A stretch of 64,000 nt of DNA. Origin: G965222335 sp965222335 (GTDB lineage: Bacteria > Pseudomonadota > Gammaproteobacteria > Pseudomonadales > Halieaceae). Location of the stretch: contig OZ244944.1 in the NCBI GenBank assembly GCA_965222335.1, positions 1,364,001 to 1,428,000 of the forward strand, in the 5' to 3' direction. Under the pieces are notes generated by a model, which was given only the letters and a program-made list of their open reading frames with translations, had not been told where the DNA came from and did not search any database. The position numbers and the translations under genes are program-made. Positions within the stretch are counted from its first letter, which is position 1; every line of letters begins with the position of its first letter. Positions 25,868 to 34,482 of the stretch are shown here, piece after piece.

Positions 25868-27040
25868 CTAAATCGCCCGGGCCGGCAGGTTCTCGCGGAG
25901 GAAGCGCAGCATATTGCCCCCCATGACCTGCCGGATCTCGCCCTCGGAAAATCCGGCGCTGAGCATTTGGTCGGTCAGGACAGCGAGCTCCGAGGTATCG
26001 AAACGCGTCGCGACCGAACCGTCAAAATCTGAACCGAGCGCCACGTGCTCAACGCCAACCAGGTCAATGCCATAGCGGATGGCGGCGACGATGCTGGCCG
26101 GCGCGCTGTCACAGACGGCGCCGTCCCAGTAGCCCACGCCGATAATACCGCCGCCCTCGGCGATCCGTTGCATCAGTGCATCGCTGATATTGCGGGGCCC
26201 GGGACAGTGGCCGTTGAAGCCGGTATGACTTACCACCAGCGGTCGCGTGGTACGGGCCAGGACATCCTCCACCACGCTGGGCGATGAGTGGGCCACATCG
26301 ATCATCACGCCCAGTCGCAGCATCTCGTCGACGGCCTGCTCACCAAACGCCGAAAGCCCCGCGCCACTCTGCCCGTGCAGTGAGCCACCCAGCCTGTTGT
26401 CGAAGAAGTGGTGCAGTCCCATCATGCGAAAGCCTGCGTCGAACAGGACCCGGACATTCGCGACCTCACCGTCGAGGGCATGGGATCCCTCGATACCCAG
26501 CAGTCCGCCAACGACCGGCTCACCGTTTTGTCGACGGATCAGTAACTGTTCCAGCTCCTCCACGTTGCGCACCAGTTGCAGGTCGCCCGGTGCGCGCTCG
26601 GCAAAGCCGCCCAGCTTTTCCCCCTGGTACAGGGCACGCTCCAGCAGGCTGGTCCAGGTACGCAGGGGCCAGGCCTGGGCGATGGCCAACAGGGTAATAT
26701 TGTCACGCGCACCCGCCGCATTTTCTTCATAGTTCTGCCCGGCGGGAGACTTGGTCACCGCGGTAAACATCTGCAGCGCGACGTTCCCCGCCTGCAGGCG
26801 CGGAATGTCCACCTGTCCGCGACTGGACCGCTGCAACAGGTCGCGCGCCCAGAGGGTGCTGTCGGCGTGCCAGTCGCCCACTATCAGCTGGGCATGCAAT
26901 TCCCTGGCGGCAGGCGACAGTTCATAGGGGGCATGGGCCTCGACAATGTTCATGCCTTTTTCGATCTGGGGCGGCGCGAGGGCCAGGAACAGCCAGATGG
27001 CCCCGGCCGCAACCACCAGCGCTAATGCGAGTTTACGCAT
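25868..27040 (-). CDS. Membrane dipeptidase, peptidase family M19 (renal dipeptidase type)
   Basis: About 390 residues with an N-terminal membrane anchor (residues 4-24). The zinc-binding His-x-Asp is WHAD (near residues 58-60), the bridging Glu is in GIEGSHALDG, and later ligands lie in DVAHSSPSVVEDVL and SHTGFNG. GSDFDG near the C-terminus is also family-typical. It cleaves dipeptides or related amide bonds in the periplasm. ATG at 27040 has AGGAG eight bases upstream; GTG at 27043 is the alternative. It lies about 30 bases downstream of the P450 gene, probably one operon. Confidence 0.9.
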   Translation of the reverse strand: MRKLALALVVAAGAIWLFLALAPPQIEKGMNIVEAHAPYELSPAARELHAQLIVGDWHADSTLWARDLLQRSSRGQVDIPRLQAGNVALQMFTAVTKSPAGQNYEENAAGARDNITLLAIAQAWPLRTWTSLLERALYQGEKLGGFAERAPGDLQLVRNVEELEQLLIRRQNGEPVVGGLLGIEGSHALDGEVANVRVLFDAGFRMMGLHHFFDNRLGGSLHGQSGAGLSAFGEQAVDEMLRLGVMIDVAHSSPSVVEDVLARTTRPLVVSHTGFNGHCPGPRNISDALMQRIAEGGGIIGVGYWDGAVCDSAPASIVAAIRYGIDLVGVEHVALGSDFDGSVATRFDTSELAVLTDQMLSAGFSEGEIRQVMGGNMLRFLRENLPARAI

Positions 27041-27069
27041 CACTAGCTCTCCTTTTTCTTATAAGCCTG

Positions 27070-28296
27070 TCATTCAACGCGATCAAAAGCCAGGTGCATC
27101 CGCTTGAACCCGTCCATAAAGTTCGATTTAAAGTGCTCGGGCTCTGACAGCAGGCGTAGATTCGTCATCCGGCTGGCAATTTCCGTGGTGATGGCCTCAA
27201 GGATCATCCGTGACTGGTGCACACCGATGCAGAAGTGGGGACCCGCGCCAAAGGTCCGGTAGTGACGGCGGATGGTCTTGTAATCCCGGGTAATATCGAA
27301 GACATCCGGATCCTCGAAGTAGTCTTCGTTGCGCGCAGGAGACCCGAGCAGGCAGACCAGTTTGTCGCCCTGCTTGACGTTCTTGCCACCCAACTCGAGA
27401 TCCCGCGTTGCCGTGCGCCGCAGATAGACCACGGTATTGCGATGTCGCAGCGTCTCCTCCACGGCATTAGGCACCAGGTCCAGGTTGGCCTGCAGCAGCG
27501 CGTACTGCTCCGGGTGGCGGCTAAACTCGTACACCATCCAGGCCGTCGTATTGCGAGTGGTTTCCATGCCCCCCACGATCAGGTTGACGAAAAAACCGGC
27601 GTACTGTTCATTGCCCAGCTTGTGGCCGTTCACTTCTGTTTGCAGCAGGTCCATGGTAACGCTGTCCCGCGGATTGCGGCGATGATCCTCTGCCAGTCGC
27701 TTACCGAACTCCCAGGCTTCCATCGACGCGGCGAAACCGTCATCCCGGGATTCGGCATACTCGGGATCGGCAGACAGGGTGAGGACATTCACCACCCTGG
27801 CAATATAGCCATAATCCTCTTCCTTCACGCCCAGCAGTCCCAGCACCGTGCGCATGGGCACCTGCATGGCAACCTCCTCGACAAACTCACACTGCCCGGC
27901 ATCGATAATGCCATCGATGACCCCCCGGGCCAGGCGCCGGATCAGGTCCTCCCTGCCAACCAGCGCCCGCGGCCGGAAGGCTTCCTCCACCAGACTGCGG
28001 TACTCCCGGTGACGGGGTGGGTCCATAAAGTTCATGCTCTCCTGCTGGATTGCCAGCACGTCCTCGGGGAAATCCTCCAGCAGCGGCCCGACACTGCTAC
28101 TGAAGTCAGCCGGGGTTTTCAGCACGGTATCGATATCATCACGCTGCAAGACCAGCCAGTGGCCGCCCCTGGCGTACTCGTCTTCCTGCCAGACCAGCCG
28201 CTGTCCCGTTTGGCGCAGGCGGGCAATCTCCCTCCTCGGCGTGCCTTGCTTGAAATTTGCAATATTCAGCAGCGTGTTATGTGGACATGCGCTCAT
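27070..28296 (-). CDS. Cytochrome P450
   Basis: About 408 residues, soluble bacterial class. Counting from the upstream ATG at 28302, the heme-thiolate motif FGAGPHFCIG puts the ligand at Cys358, the I-helix oxygen motif is GGMETT (244-249), and the ExxR of the K-helix is ETLR (283-286). GAGGA is three bases from the first ATG but nine from the second (28296), which I prefer. It hydroxylates a hydrophobic molecule with ferredoxin-type partners not present here. The style resembles CYP families acting on terpenoids, steroids or fatty acids in marine bacteria, but the family number cannot be given from sequence alone. Confidence 0.93.
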   Translation of the reverse strand: MSACPHNTLLNIANFKQGTPRREIARLRQTGQRLVWQEDEYARGGHWLVLQRDDIDTVLKTPADFSSSVGPLLEDFPEDVLAIQQESMNFMDPPRHREYRSLVEEAFRPRALVGREDLIRRLARGVIDGIIDAGQCEFVEEVAMQVPMRTVLGLLGVKEEDYGYIARVVNVLTLSADPEYAESRDDGFAASMEAWEFGKRLAEDHRRNPRDSVTMDLLQTEVNGHKLGNEQYAGFFVNLIVGGMETTRNTTAWMVYEFSRHPEQYALLQANLDLVPNAVEETLRHRNTVVYLRRTATRDLELGGKNVKQGDKLVCLLGSPARNEDYFEDPDVFDITRDYKTIRRHYRTFGAGPHFCIGVHQSRMILEAITTEIASRMTNLRLLSEPEHFKSNFMDGFKRMHLAFDRVE

Positions 28297-28316
28297 GACC
28301 ATTAGTCCTCATCGGG

Positions 28317-28341
28317 GTGCACGGCTTCTGTGCACATTATA
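28317..28341 (-). promoter_or_regulatory. P450 promoter -10 with overlapping GTGCAC repeats
   Basis: On the minus strand a perfect TATAAT (28336-28341) is followed at once by GTGCAC (28330-28335) and a second GTGCAC (28317-28322), 13 bases apart, just before the P450 start. No good -35 is seen. The layout suits a repressor or activator-dependent promoter; the regulator is unknown. Confidence 0.45.
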
Positions 28342-28430
28342 TTTTCAGGGGTCTCAAAGTCTGTTTCCTGGACTGCGCGGGGGCTAGCCTCTGCGCTGGC
28401 CGGCGATAGTCACTGAACCCAACAACGCGG

Positions 28431-29849
28431 CTACTGATGCAGCATAGTTGCTGGATGATCACCTTCTGGAATGGGTAGAACCGCGATTTCCGGGGGTGCC
28501 TTTTTCTTGGCAATGTACATCGCCTCGTCCGCACGCTTTAAGACAGCTTCGACGGTTTCCCCGGATCGCGCCTGGGTCAGACCCAGCGACACCGTAACTT
28601 CAACTGGCTGGCCGTTATCATTGAAATCACTCTCGCTGACGCGCGTATAGATATCCCGGGCGAGCACGCTCGCGCCGTCGATCGGGGTATCGCAAAGCAG
28701 AAGCACGAATTCGTCGCCACCATAGCGGCAGACAAAATCCGCAGCGCGGGTCCGAGATTGCAGAACGCCTCCCACGGTCGACAACACCAGATCACCCGCA
28801 GCATGTCCGAAGGTGTCGTTAATCTGTTTGAATCGATTGCAGTCAACGAAAACGACTGTGAGCGGAGCCCCTTTCCCCAGACATTGATCGAACAGGGCCT
28901 GGGCCCGGGTTTCGAAAGCGAGCCGGTTCAGGACGCCCGTCAGGGGGTCCCGCATCGCCAGGTCCGATTTCTCGCGCAATTCGTCCCGCAACTGCTGGGA
29001 CTCATGCTTTATTTCACTGAGATGGGCGCTCATCTCCCCAAGACGGACGCGCGTTTCCTCGTGCTGCCGGCGCTCCTCCTCGAGGTGCTTGAGGAGATTG
29101 TCCTGAATGCTGCGAATACGCTGCTCGACCACTGTGCGCAGCTCATCAATACCGGCGCGCTGTGCCGCAAGCCCCATGGTCGATACATCCGCATCCACCT
29201 GCTCACCGAACCGCTCTGAGCGCGAGAAAGATTCGTCTGCCGCGCCCTTCGTGCCGGTAAGCGACTCCTCAAAGGTCCCGAGTTGCTCGCAAAAATGATC
29301 CAGTACCTTGTTCGTGCGGTGGTTCTGCTGAACAGATGCCAGTTCCACGGCATCGAGCTCCAGCGCCACGCGACTCACTGCCGCCTCAATACTCAGCCCA
29401 TCCTCGAGCTCCAGCGACAGGGCACGAATTGTCGCTGCCCGTGCAGCCTGGTCATGCAGGGATTCAACCTGGGCGGCGACCCGCTCTATCAGTGACTGCA
29501 GTGGCCGGATATCGTCGCTCTCCCGCCGGTCGGACGCGCGGCGCCCGAACAATCGCCTGAGAGGACTCTTAGAACCATTCGTTTCAACAGGCGGCGCCCC
29601 GGCCCGCCCCGACGCCGTGCCTGGCGCCGGATTATCCTGTTCACTGACTGTCATACAGCGCCGGGTCAACTGGTCGGCGAGTTCGGCACACTCGGCGCCC
29701 GCCCCATCCCGCCTGATCGCCTTGCGTGCCCGCCCTACCAACAGCCTGATCTCATCATCATCCGATTCAACCATCGCCGCCAGCCGCGACGCCAGCCTCG
29801 CCAATCCGTCGTTATGCGTCATTTGCGCTGCTTCCCCACCGTTGTCCAT
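28431..29849 (-). CDS. Diguanylate cyclase (GGDEF) with helical N-terminal region
   Basis: 472 residues. The GGDEF active site is intact (residues 377-381, RYGGDEFVLLL), and the product-inhibition I-site RxxD (Arg368 to Asp371) is at the canonical distance, so the enzyme should make c-di-GMP and be feedback-controlled. The first 300 residues have no membrane segment; residues about 225-300 are a long coiled coil. Translation may start at the second Met (29822), which has the better ribosome site. It is last in a putative operon with the FlhB-domain and FliK-like genes, suggesting a link to flagella. Confidence 0.93.
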   Translation of the reverse strand: MDNGGEAAQMTHNDGLARLASRLAAMVESDDDEIRLLVGRARKAIRRDGAGAECAELADQLTRRCMTVSEQDNPAPGTASGRAGAPPVETNGSKSPLRRLFGRRASDRRESDDIRPLQSLIERVAAQVESLHDQAARAATIRALSLELEDGLSIEAAVSRVALELDAVELASVQQNHRTNKVLDHFCEQLGTFEESLTGTKGAADESFSRSERFGEQVDADVSTMGLAAQRAGIDELRTVVEQRIRSIQDNLLKHLEEERRQHEETRVRLGEMSAHLSEIKHESQQLRDELREKSDLAMRDPLTGVLNRLAFETRAQALFDQCLGKGAPLTVVFVDCNRFKQINDTFGHAAGDLVLSTVGGVLQSRTRAADFVCRYGGDEFVLLLCDTPIDGASVLARDIYTRVSESDFNDNGQPVEVTVSLGLTQARSGETVEAVLKRADEAMYIAKKKAPPEIAVLPIPEGDHPATMLHQ

Positions 29850-29852
29850 TGC

Positions 29853-30134
29853 CTATGCATTTTCACTGAGCCCCTCGCCCACGGCGAAAACGTACGCAAG
29901 CACCTCGGCTACCGCGAGGTAGAGGGACTCGGGTATCTCATCACTCACGGGGACCTGGCTCAGCAGGCCAACCAGGCCGTAATCCGCCACCACCGGAATG
30001 CCGTGCTCGCTGGCCAGCTGAGCAATCCGCTGCGCCATCTCCTGCTCACCGCTGGCCAACACCCTGGGCGCACCTTCGCCATTGTACTCCAGCGCGACGG
30101 CAAGGAAGGACGCATCGTCACTGCCTGGCTTCAT
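29853..30134 (-). CDS. Stand-alone FlhB cytoplasmic-domain protein (FhlB/FlhX type)
   Basis: 93 residues aligning end to end with the C-terminal domain of the full FlhB in this window: ALEYNGEGAPRVLASG matches ALRYQPEGTGAPEVLAKG, and SLYLAVAEVLAYVFAV matches GLYLAVARVLAYVFQL. The autocleavage motif NPTH of FlhB is replaced by SDDA-type sequence, so it starts where cleaved FlhB would resume. It can be expected to act at the export gate in place of the cleaved FlhB fragment. It lies between a FliK-like gene and a diguanylate cyclase gene. Confidence 0.87.
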   Translation of the reverse strand: MKPGSDDASFLAVALEYNGEGAPRVLASGEQEMAQRIAQLASEHGIPVVADYGLVGLLSQVPVSDEIPESLYLAVAEVLAYVFAVGEGLSENA

Positions 30135-30165
30135 CCCCGGGCTCCATTTGCTTTGAGGTCACGCA

Positions 30166-31248
30166 TCAGGCTCTGCCTCGCTCGTCGTGGCTTTGCGCCT
30201 GTAAACCACTGTCCGGAAACGGCTCACACTCCATGGCGTGCAGGTCGAATCCCGCCGCCCGCAGGCGGCGATCAAGTTCGACTTCACCGGCGGCCAGACC
30301 CTCGAGGCCGGGCCCTGACTCGCCCTGAACCTGTACCGAAACCCGTTCGCCGCTGAGGGCGATCGTCACCTCGACACGCCCCAGATGCGGTGTCTGCAAT
30401 TGCAGGCACACACGCCATGTGTCAGGACTTCCCATGTCGACGTCGCCCGCAGCACCGCCTTCCTTTTGCAGGCGAACCTGCATGGCGTTCACCTCACCCC
30501 GGAGCGTGAAGGGTACGGTTGCATGCCAGGTGGATGGCTGTCCCGGCTCGGGCGGCAGGGATTTCAACTGATTGGCGTTAATGCCCTGTAGAGCACGCTC
30601 AACCCACACCTCGTCCAGCGACTGAGCATCCGTCCGTGGGCCCGGGTTACCGCGCCGCGCACGAGCTTGCAGCAGCAGCGTTGCCAGCGACGCCTTGAGA
30701 TCGTTGCGCGGCACTTCAGCGCCCCCATCCACAGCGCGACGCAGCAGGGCTTCCAGCCAGGTACCGGAGCCCGCCAGCGCCGCGCGCAGGGTTGGGGCTG
30801 AGCCGAGTTCGCGAGCGTGCGCCAAAGCAGCCACAAGACCTGCAGAGACCGGGGACGCGCGACCACCATCCACGGCGGCCACCAGGGGCCGCAGCACCTG
30901 CACCAGCGATTCGGCAGCGCCGTCCAGCACCGCGGGAAGAGAAGCGACCCTTGCGGCCGCCGGGCCGGAGAATCGTCCTGCCTGCGCAGGAAATTGTGTT
31001 TGCACCTGCAGCGTTACCCGTGGTTCGGTCGCAACGACCTGCAACGAGAGACGCGTGCCCGCCTGGATCGAGCCCGAGACCGCGGCACTGATCCGATGAC
31101 CGGATATAACCAGGTTCAGCACACCTTCGCGCGACTGTCCGAGCACCCGGGCCTGCAGGTTTTGCCCGACCTGCAGTTGTTGCAGCCAGCCGCGAGCTTC
31201 CCGGGGCACAAGCCCCTGGCCGTCGCTGATTAACTGGATCCGGGTCAT
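30166..31248 (-). CDS. FliK-like protein (second hook-length-control homologue)
   Basis: 360 residues. The C-terminal third has the FliK C-domain pattern (TWHATVPFTLRGEVNAMQVRLQKE, then PHLGRVEVTIALSGERVSVQV, read in pieces). The N-terminal two thirds are Ala/Leu/Arg/Gln-rich, as in FliK rulers. It is distinct from the fliK in the main cluster (45674-46984). With the FlhB-domain gene next to it, it forms a pair of putative substrate-switch partners. It diverges from pomA. Confidence 0.82.
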   Translation of the reverse strand: MTRIQLISDGQGLVPREARGWLQQLQVGQNLQARVLGQSREGVLNLVISGHRISAAVSGSIQAGTRLSLQVVATEPRVTLQVQTQFPAQAGRFSGPAAARVASLPAVLDGAAESLVQVLRPLVAAVDGGRASPVSAGLVAALAHARELGSAPTLRAALAGSGTWLEALLRRAVDGGAEVPRNDLKASLATLLLQARARRGNPGPRTDAQSLDEVWVERALQGINANQLKSLPPEPGQPSTWHATVPFTLRGEVNAMQVRLQKEGGAAGDVDMGSPDTWRVCLQLQTPHLGRVEVTIALSGERVSVQVQGESGPGLEGLAAGEVELDRRLRAAGFDLHAMECEPFPDSGLQAQSHDERGRA

Positions 31249-31393
31249 GGCGTTGCCACATCATTTTTGTGGGAAGATAGCACAGCCCCCGCCCAGGTGT
31301 CGCGCGCACTCAAGCCCGGCAGCACTAGGTCCGCGAGGCCACCTCAAGTATACTTTCGCGCTAACTGCCGACGCCGGAGCGAGAAAGAATTTC

Positions 31394-32161
31394 ATGGATT
31401 TAGCAACCTTACTCGGCCTGCTGGGGGCCATGGGCGTCATCCTGGCGGCGATTATTACCGGCGGCTCCCCCATCATTTTCGTCAACATACCCTCAATACT
31501 CATCGTGCTCGGCGGCACGGTGCTGGTGGTGATGATCAAATTCACCCTCAGCCAGTTTTTCGGTGCCTTCAAAGTCGCGGCACGCGCATTTACCTTCAAA
31601 CTGCAGGATCCCGAGGAACTCATCAGCCAGATCGTCGAGATCTCCGGGGTGGCCCGCAAAGACGGTATGCTGGCGCTGGAAAACCTCGAAATTAAGGATG
31701 AGTTTCTCTCCAAGGGTGTCAGGATGCTGATCGACGGTAACTCACGCGAGGTCGTCAGCGCGGTCCTGCACAAGGAGCTACAACAGACGATTGACCGCCA
31801 CAAATGGGGCAACAAGGTATTCAGCGCCACCGGGGACGTCGCACCGGCTATGGGCATGATCGGCACCCTGATTGGCCTCGTGCAGATGCTTTCATCGATG
31901 GACGACCCCAAGTCCATCGGCCCGGCGATGGCCATCGCCCTGTTGACCACACTCTACGGGGCGATGCTGGCCAACATCGTGGCGATCCCGATCGCCGACA
32001 AGCTTGACTTGCGCAAGAGCCAGGAGGGCCAGCTCAAGGCCCTGTGCATTGACGGCGTGCTGGCTATCCAGGAAGGCCAGAACCCGCGGGTTATTGAATC
32101 CATGCTGCAAGCTTACATCGATCCGAGAAAACGCAGCCAGGAAGCCGAGCCCGCTGCATGA
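31394..32161 (+). CDS. pomA: Sodium-type flagellar stator subunit PomA
   Basis: 255 residues, four membrane helices. The start MDLATLLGLLGAMG and the IPSILIVLGGTVLVVMIKF segment are nearly the Vibrio PomA pattern, not E. coli MotA. The cytoplasmic loop and the APAMGMIGTLIGLVQMLSSMDDP segment are typical. The open frame upstream to 31247 is not coding; the ATG at 31394 is the start. With PomB it forms the ion channel that powers the motor. It overlaps pomB by 4 bases and diverges from the FliK-like operon. Confidence 0.95.
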   Translation: MDLATLLGLLGAMGVILAAIITGGSPIIFVNIPSILIVLGGTVLVVMIKFTLSQFFGAFKVAARAFTFKLQDPEELISQIVEISGVARKDGMLALENLEIKDEFLSKGVRMLIDGNSREVVSAVLHKELQQTIDRHKWGNKVFSATGDVAPAMGMIGTLIGLVQMLSSMDDPKSIGPAMAIALLTTLYGAMLANIVAIPIADKLDLRKSQEGQLKALCIDGVLAIQEGQNPRVIESMLQAYIDPRKRSQEAEPAA

Positions 32162-33120
32162 TCCAGTTCGAGGAAGAGGACGAGGTCAAACCAGGCGCGC
32201 CTCCCTGGATGGCCACCTTCGCCGACCTCATGTCTCTACTGATGACGTTTTTCGTCCTGCTGCTGTCTTTTTCCGAAATGGATGTAGAGAAGTACAAACA
32301 GATTGCCGGTTCGATGAAAATGGCCTTTGGCGTGCAGGACGAGGTCAGCCTGGAGGACATCCCCAAGGGAACCAGCGTGGTAGCCCAGGAGTTCAGTCCC
32401 GGAAAGACTGACCCGACACCCGTTGAAACTGTGCGCCAGATCACTGCCGACCCCAGCAAGCCTTCCCTGCGCACGGGCGCCGAGGATGGTGCCTCAGCGC
32501 GCCCGGAGGCCTCGCGCGAGGCTCTTAAGGCGGAGCTGAGGGAGCTGTTGGCCAAGACCCGCGAGGACGCGGAGAAACTGGAGATGATCCTGCAAAACGA
32601 GGTGAGCAACGGCAAGGTGGACATCGAAACGGATGGCCGCTCCATCACCATCCGCATTCGCGAGAATGGCTCCTTTCCCTCCGGCTCGGCGACCCTGGAC
32701 AGGAACTTCGTGCCCACACTCAACAAGCTGCGCGAAGCGCTCAGGGATATTGAAGGCAAGATATCGGTCGAGGGACACACCGACGATGTGCCGGTTTCAG
32801 GTGGCATGTTCCGCTCCAACTGGGAACTGTCAGCCTCACGCGCGCTGTCGGTCACGCATCAGCTTGTGGCCGATGGCGGCCTTGATGACGAACGATTAAT
32901 GGTGGTCGGCTATGCCGATACGCGACCGTTTACCGTCAACGACACGCCTGGCGGGAGAGCCCTGAACCGGCGGGTAGAGCTGGTCATACGACAGGGCCTG
33001 GATAACGGCAGCGAGGAGAGTCTGGACGAACTCCTGCAGGAAAATTCCGAAGTCATGGATATGCTGGGCCTGGATTCAGCCCGCGAGACGGAGCCAGCCA
33101 ACGATGATGAAAAACCCTGA
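32158..33120 (+). CDS. pomB: Sodium-type flagellar stator subunit PomB
   Basis: 320 residues with one membrane helix containing the ion-binding Asp23 (FADLMSLLMTFFVLLLSF). The following EMDVEKYKQIAGSMKMAFGVQ matches the Vibrio PomB plug region closely. The C-terminal OmpA-like domain (about 180-285) has VEGHTDDVPV and NWELSASRALSV for peptidoglycan binding. Its end overlaps the next gene by 17 bases. Confidence 0.95.
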   Translation: MIQFEEEDEVKPGAPPWMATFADLMSLLMTFFVLLLSFSEMDVEKYKQIAGSMKMAFGVQDEVSLEDIPKGTSVVAQEFSPGKTDPTPVETVRQITADPSKPSLRTGAEDGASARPEASREALKAELRELLAKTREDAEKLEMILQNEVSNGKVDIETDGRSITIRIRENGSFPSGSATLDRNFVPTLNKLREALRDIEGKISVEGHTDDVPVSGGMFRSNWELSASRALSVTHQLVADGGLDDERLMVVGYADTRPFTVNDTPGGRALNRRVELVIRQGLDNGSEESLDELLQENSEVMDMLGLDSARETEPANDDEKP

Positions 33121-33649
33121 AACGAATCGCCGCAGCTTCTTTCGTATCCGCGACGAAGCCTACGTGGTGTACCGCAAAGACAGCGAAGCGCAGGCGGGTT
33201 TGGCAGAAGATACGGAGTGGGACGCGTTGGAAGCCGCGCTCAACACTGCAATCAACATGGTCTGGCGAGAGCACCCATCGATTGCCGAAGCCCTGGGCCT
33301 TCTCAATCGTAAACTCGACCGTCTGGGAGACACCGGCGAACACGAGAGGCTACACCTGCCACCCGATCTTGAGCCTGTGCCGGTCAACCTGAGCGGCGCC
33401 GGCATTGCGTTCACAACGCGGGAGCCCTTCCAGGGGGGCGTGCGGCTACGACTTCTGCTGGGCCTGTTGCCCTCGCATACACTGGTGCGCATCAGGGGCC
33501 AGGTGGTGAGTAACAGCGAAGCGCTTCCGGACAGTCCCGGGCGCTGGCGGACAACGGTGGCGTTTGACGAGGACGAGGCGCAGCGCGAAATTCTGATCCG
33601 GCACACGGTGCAGAAGCAGCACGCCCGAGACCGGGGGCCAAGCGGCTAG
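33104..33649 (+). CDS. PilZ-domain-like protein coupled to pomB
   Basis: 181 residues, soluble. It begins RRSFFRIRDEAYVVYRKDS, which fits a PilZ-type RxxxR c-di-GMP entry (RRSFFR). A central helical region is followed by the DLEPVPVNLSGAGIAF pattern, which resembles the PilZ NLSxxG strand (D/NxSxxG). The overlap with pomB suggests coupled synthesis. It may tune the PomAB stator in response to c-di-GMP; that is inference. Ends convergent with motD, overlapping it by 4 bases. Confidence 0.8.
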   Translation: MMKNPETNRRSFFRIRDEAYVVYRKDSEAQAGLAEDTEWDALEAALNTAINMVWREHPSIAEALGLLNRKLDRLGDTGEHERLHLPPDLEPVPVNLSGAGIAFTTREPFQGGVRLRLLLGLLPSHTLVRIRGQVVSNSEALPDSPGRWRTTVAFDEDEAQREILIRHTVQKQHARDRGPSG

Positions 33650-34482
33650 TAATCCAGGCGAGCCACCTCTGAACCCGCCTGCGGGAGGACCGGCCAGGTC
33701 TGCAATGGCCCCGGTATTTCTCCATCAGGTTTGGGCGCCAGCAGGTTGATGACCACCCGGCGGTTGCGCGATCTGCCCGCAGCGCTATCGTTGGCAACCA
33801 CGGGGCGCTGTGCCCCAAAGGCCAGGATTGAAAGGCGACCCGGAGCTACGCCGTGTTCCTCGAAAACCCTGACTATCGATGCGGCCCGCGCTGCAGACAG
33901 CTCCCAGTTTGAAGCAAAGCGCTCGTTGCGAATCGGCACGTTGTCGGTATAGCCCTCCACCCGCACCGCATGACCCAGGGGCCCCAGCAGCCCCGCCAGA
34001 TCGCGTAACACCGGAGCGGCACCGGTCAGCAGCACCGCGCTGCCGTTGGGAAAAAGCAGCGTGGCATTGAGCTCGATGCGCAAACCTCCAGCATTGTTGC
34101 TCACTCGCATTTCATTGCGATCGATACCGCGCTGCTCACGGTTGCGTTCAAACGCCTCTGCAACATGAGCGAGCGTGCGACCCGGCTCTGCATCCAGTGG
34201 CCGAAAGGGTACCTGCGCCGGCGGGCTGGCGGTCGGCTCCCGGTGACCCAGCTTCGGTACCGGGCGCGAGGCCTCTCCGGTCTGCAGCACAGAAGGCTTG
34301 ACGCGTGCAAAGGCATTGCTGATTGAGTTGGACAACACACGGTAGTCGCCATCGTTGGCCTGGGAAATGGAATACATGACTACGAAGAAGGCGAACAGCA
34401 GGGTAACCAGGTCAGCGTAGGACACCAGCCATCGATCCTGGCCCGCCCGCGGCGCATCGAGCTGGTAGCGGGTCCGTCGCAC
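33646..34482 (-). CDS. motD: Flagellar stator subunit MotD (second MotB-type protein)
   Basis: 278 residues. The N-terminal membrane helix contains the ion-binding Asp24 (SYADLVTLLFAFFVVMYS). A linker (50-130) is followed by an OmpA-like domain with VEGYTDNVPIRNERFASNWELSAARA. It is distinct from PomB in this window and resembles Pseudomonas MotD. It overlaps motC by one base and is last in the fliL-to-motD run. Confidence 0.92.
   Translation of the reverse strand: MRRTRYQLDAPRAGQDRWLVSYADLVTLLFAFFVVMYSISQANDGDYRVLSNSISNAFARVKPSVLQTGEASRPVPKLGHREPTASPPAQVPFRPLDAEPGRTLAHVAEAFERNREQRGIDRNEMRVSNNAGGLRIELNATLLFPNGSAVLLTGAAPVLRDLAGLLGPLGHAVRVEGYTDNVPIRNERFASNWELSAARAASIVRVFEEHGVAPGRLSILAFGAQRPVVANDSAAGRSRNRRVVINLLAPKPDGEIPGPLQTWPVLPQAGSEVARLDY

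Noticed and set aside
31340..31394. Sigma-28-like sequence before pomA (TCAAGTAT then GCCGACG)
   Set aside because: The gap between the two parts is too long for a FliA promoter. Left unannotated.
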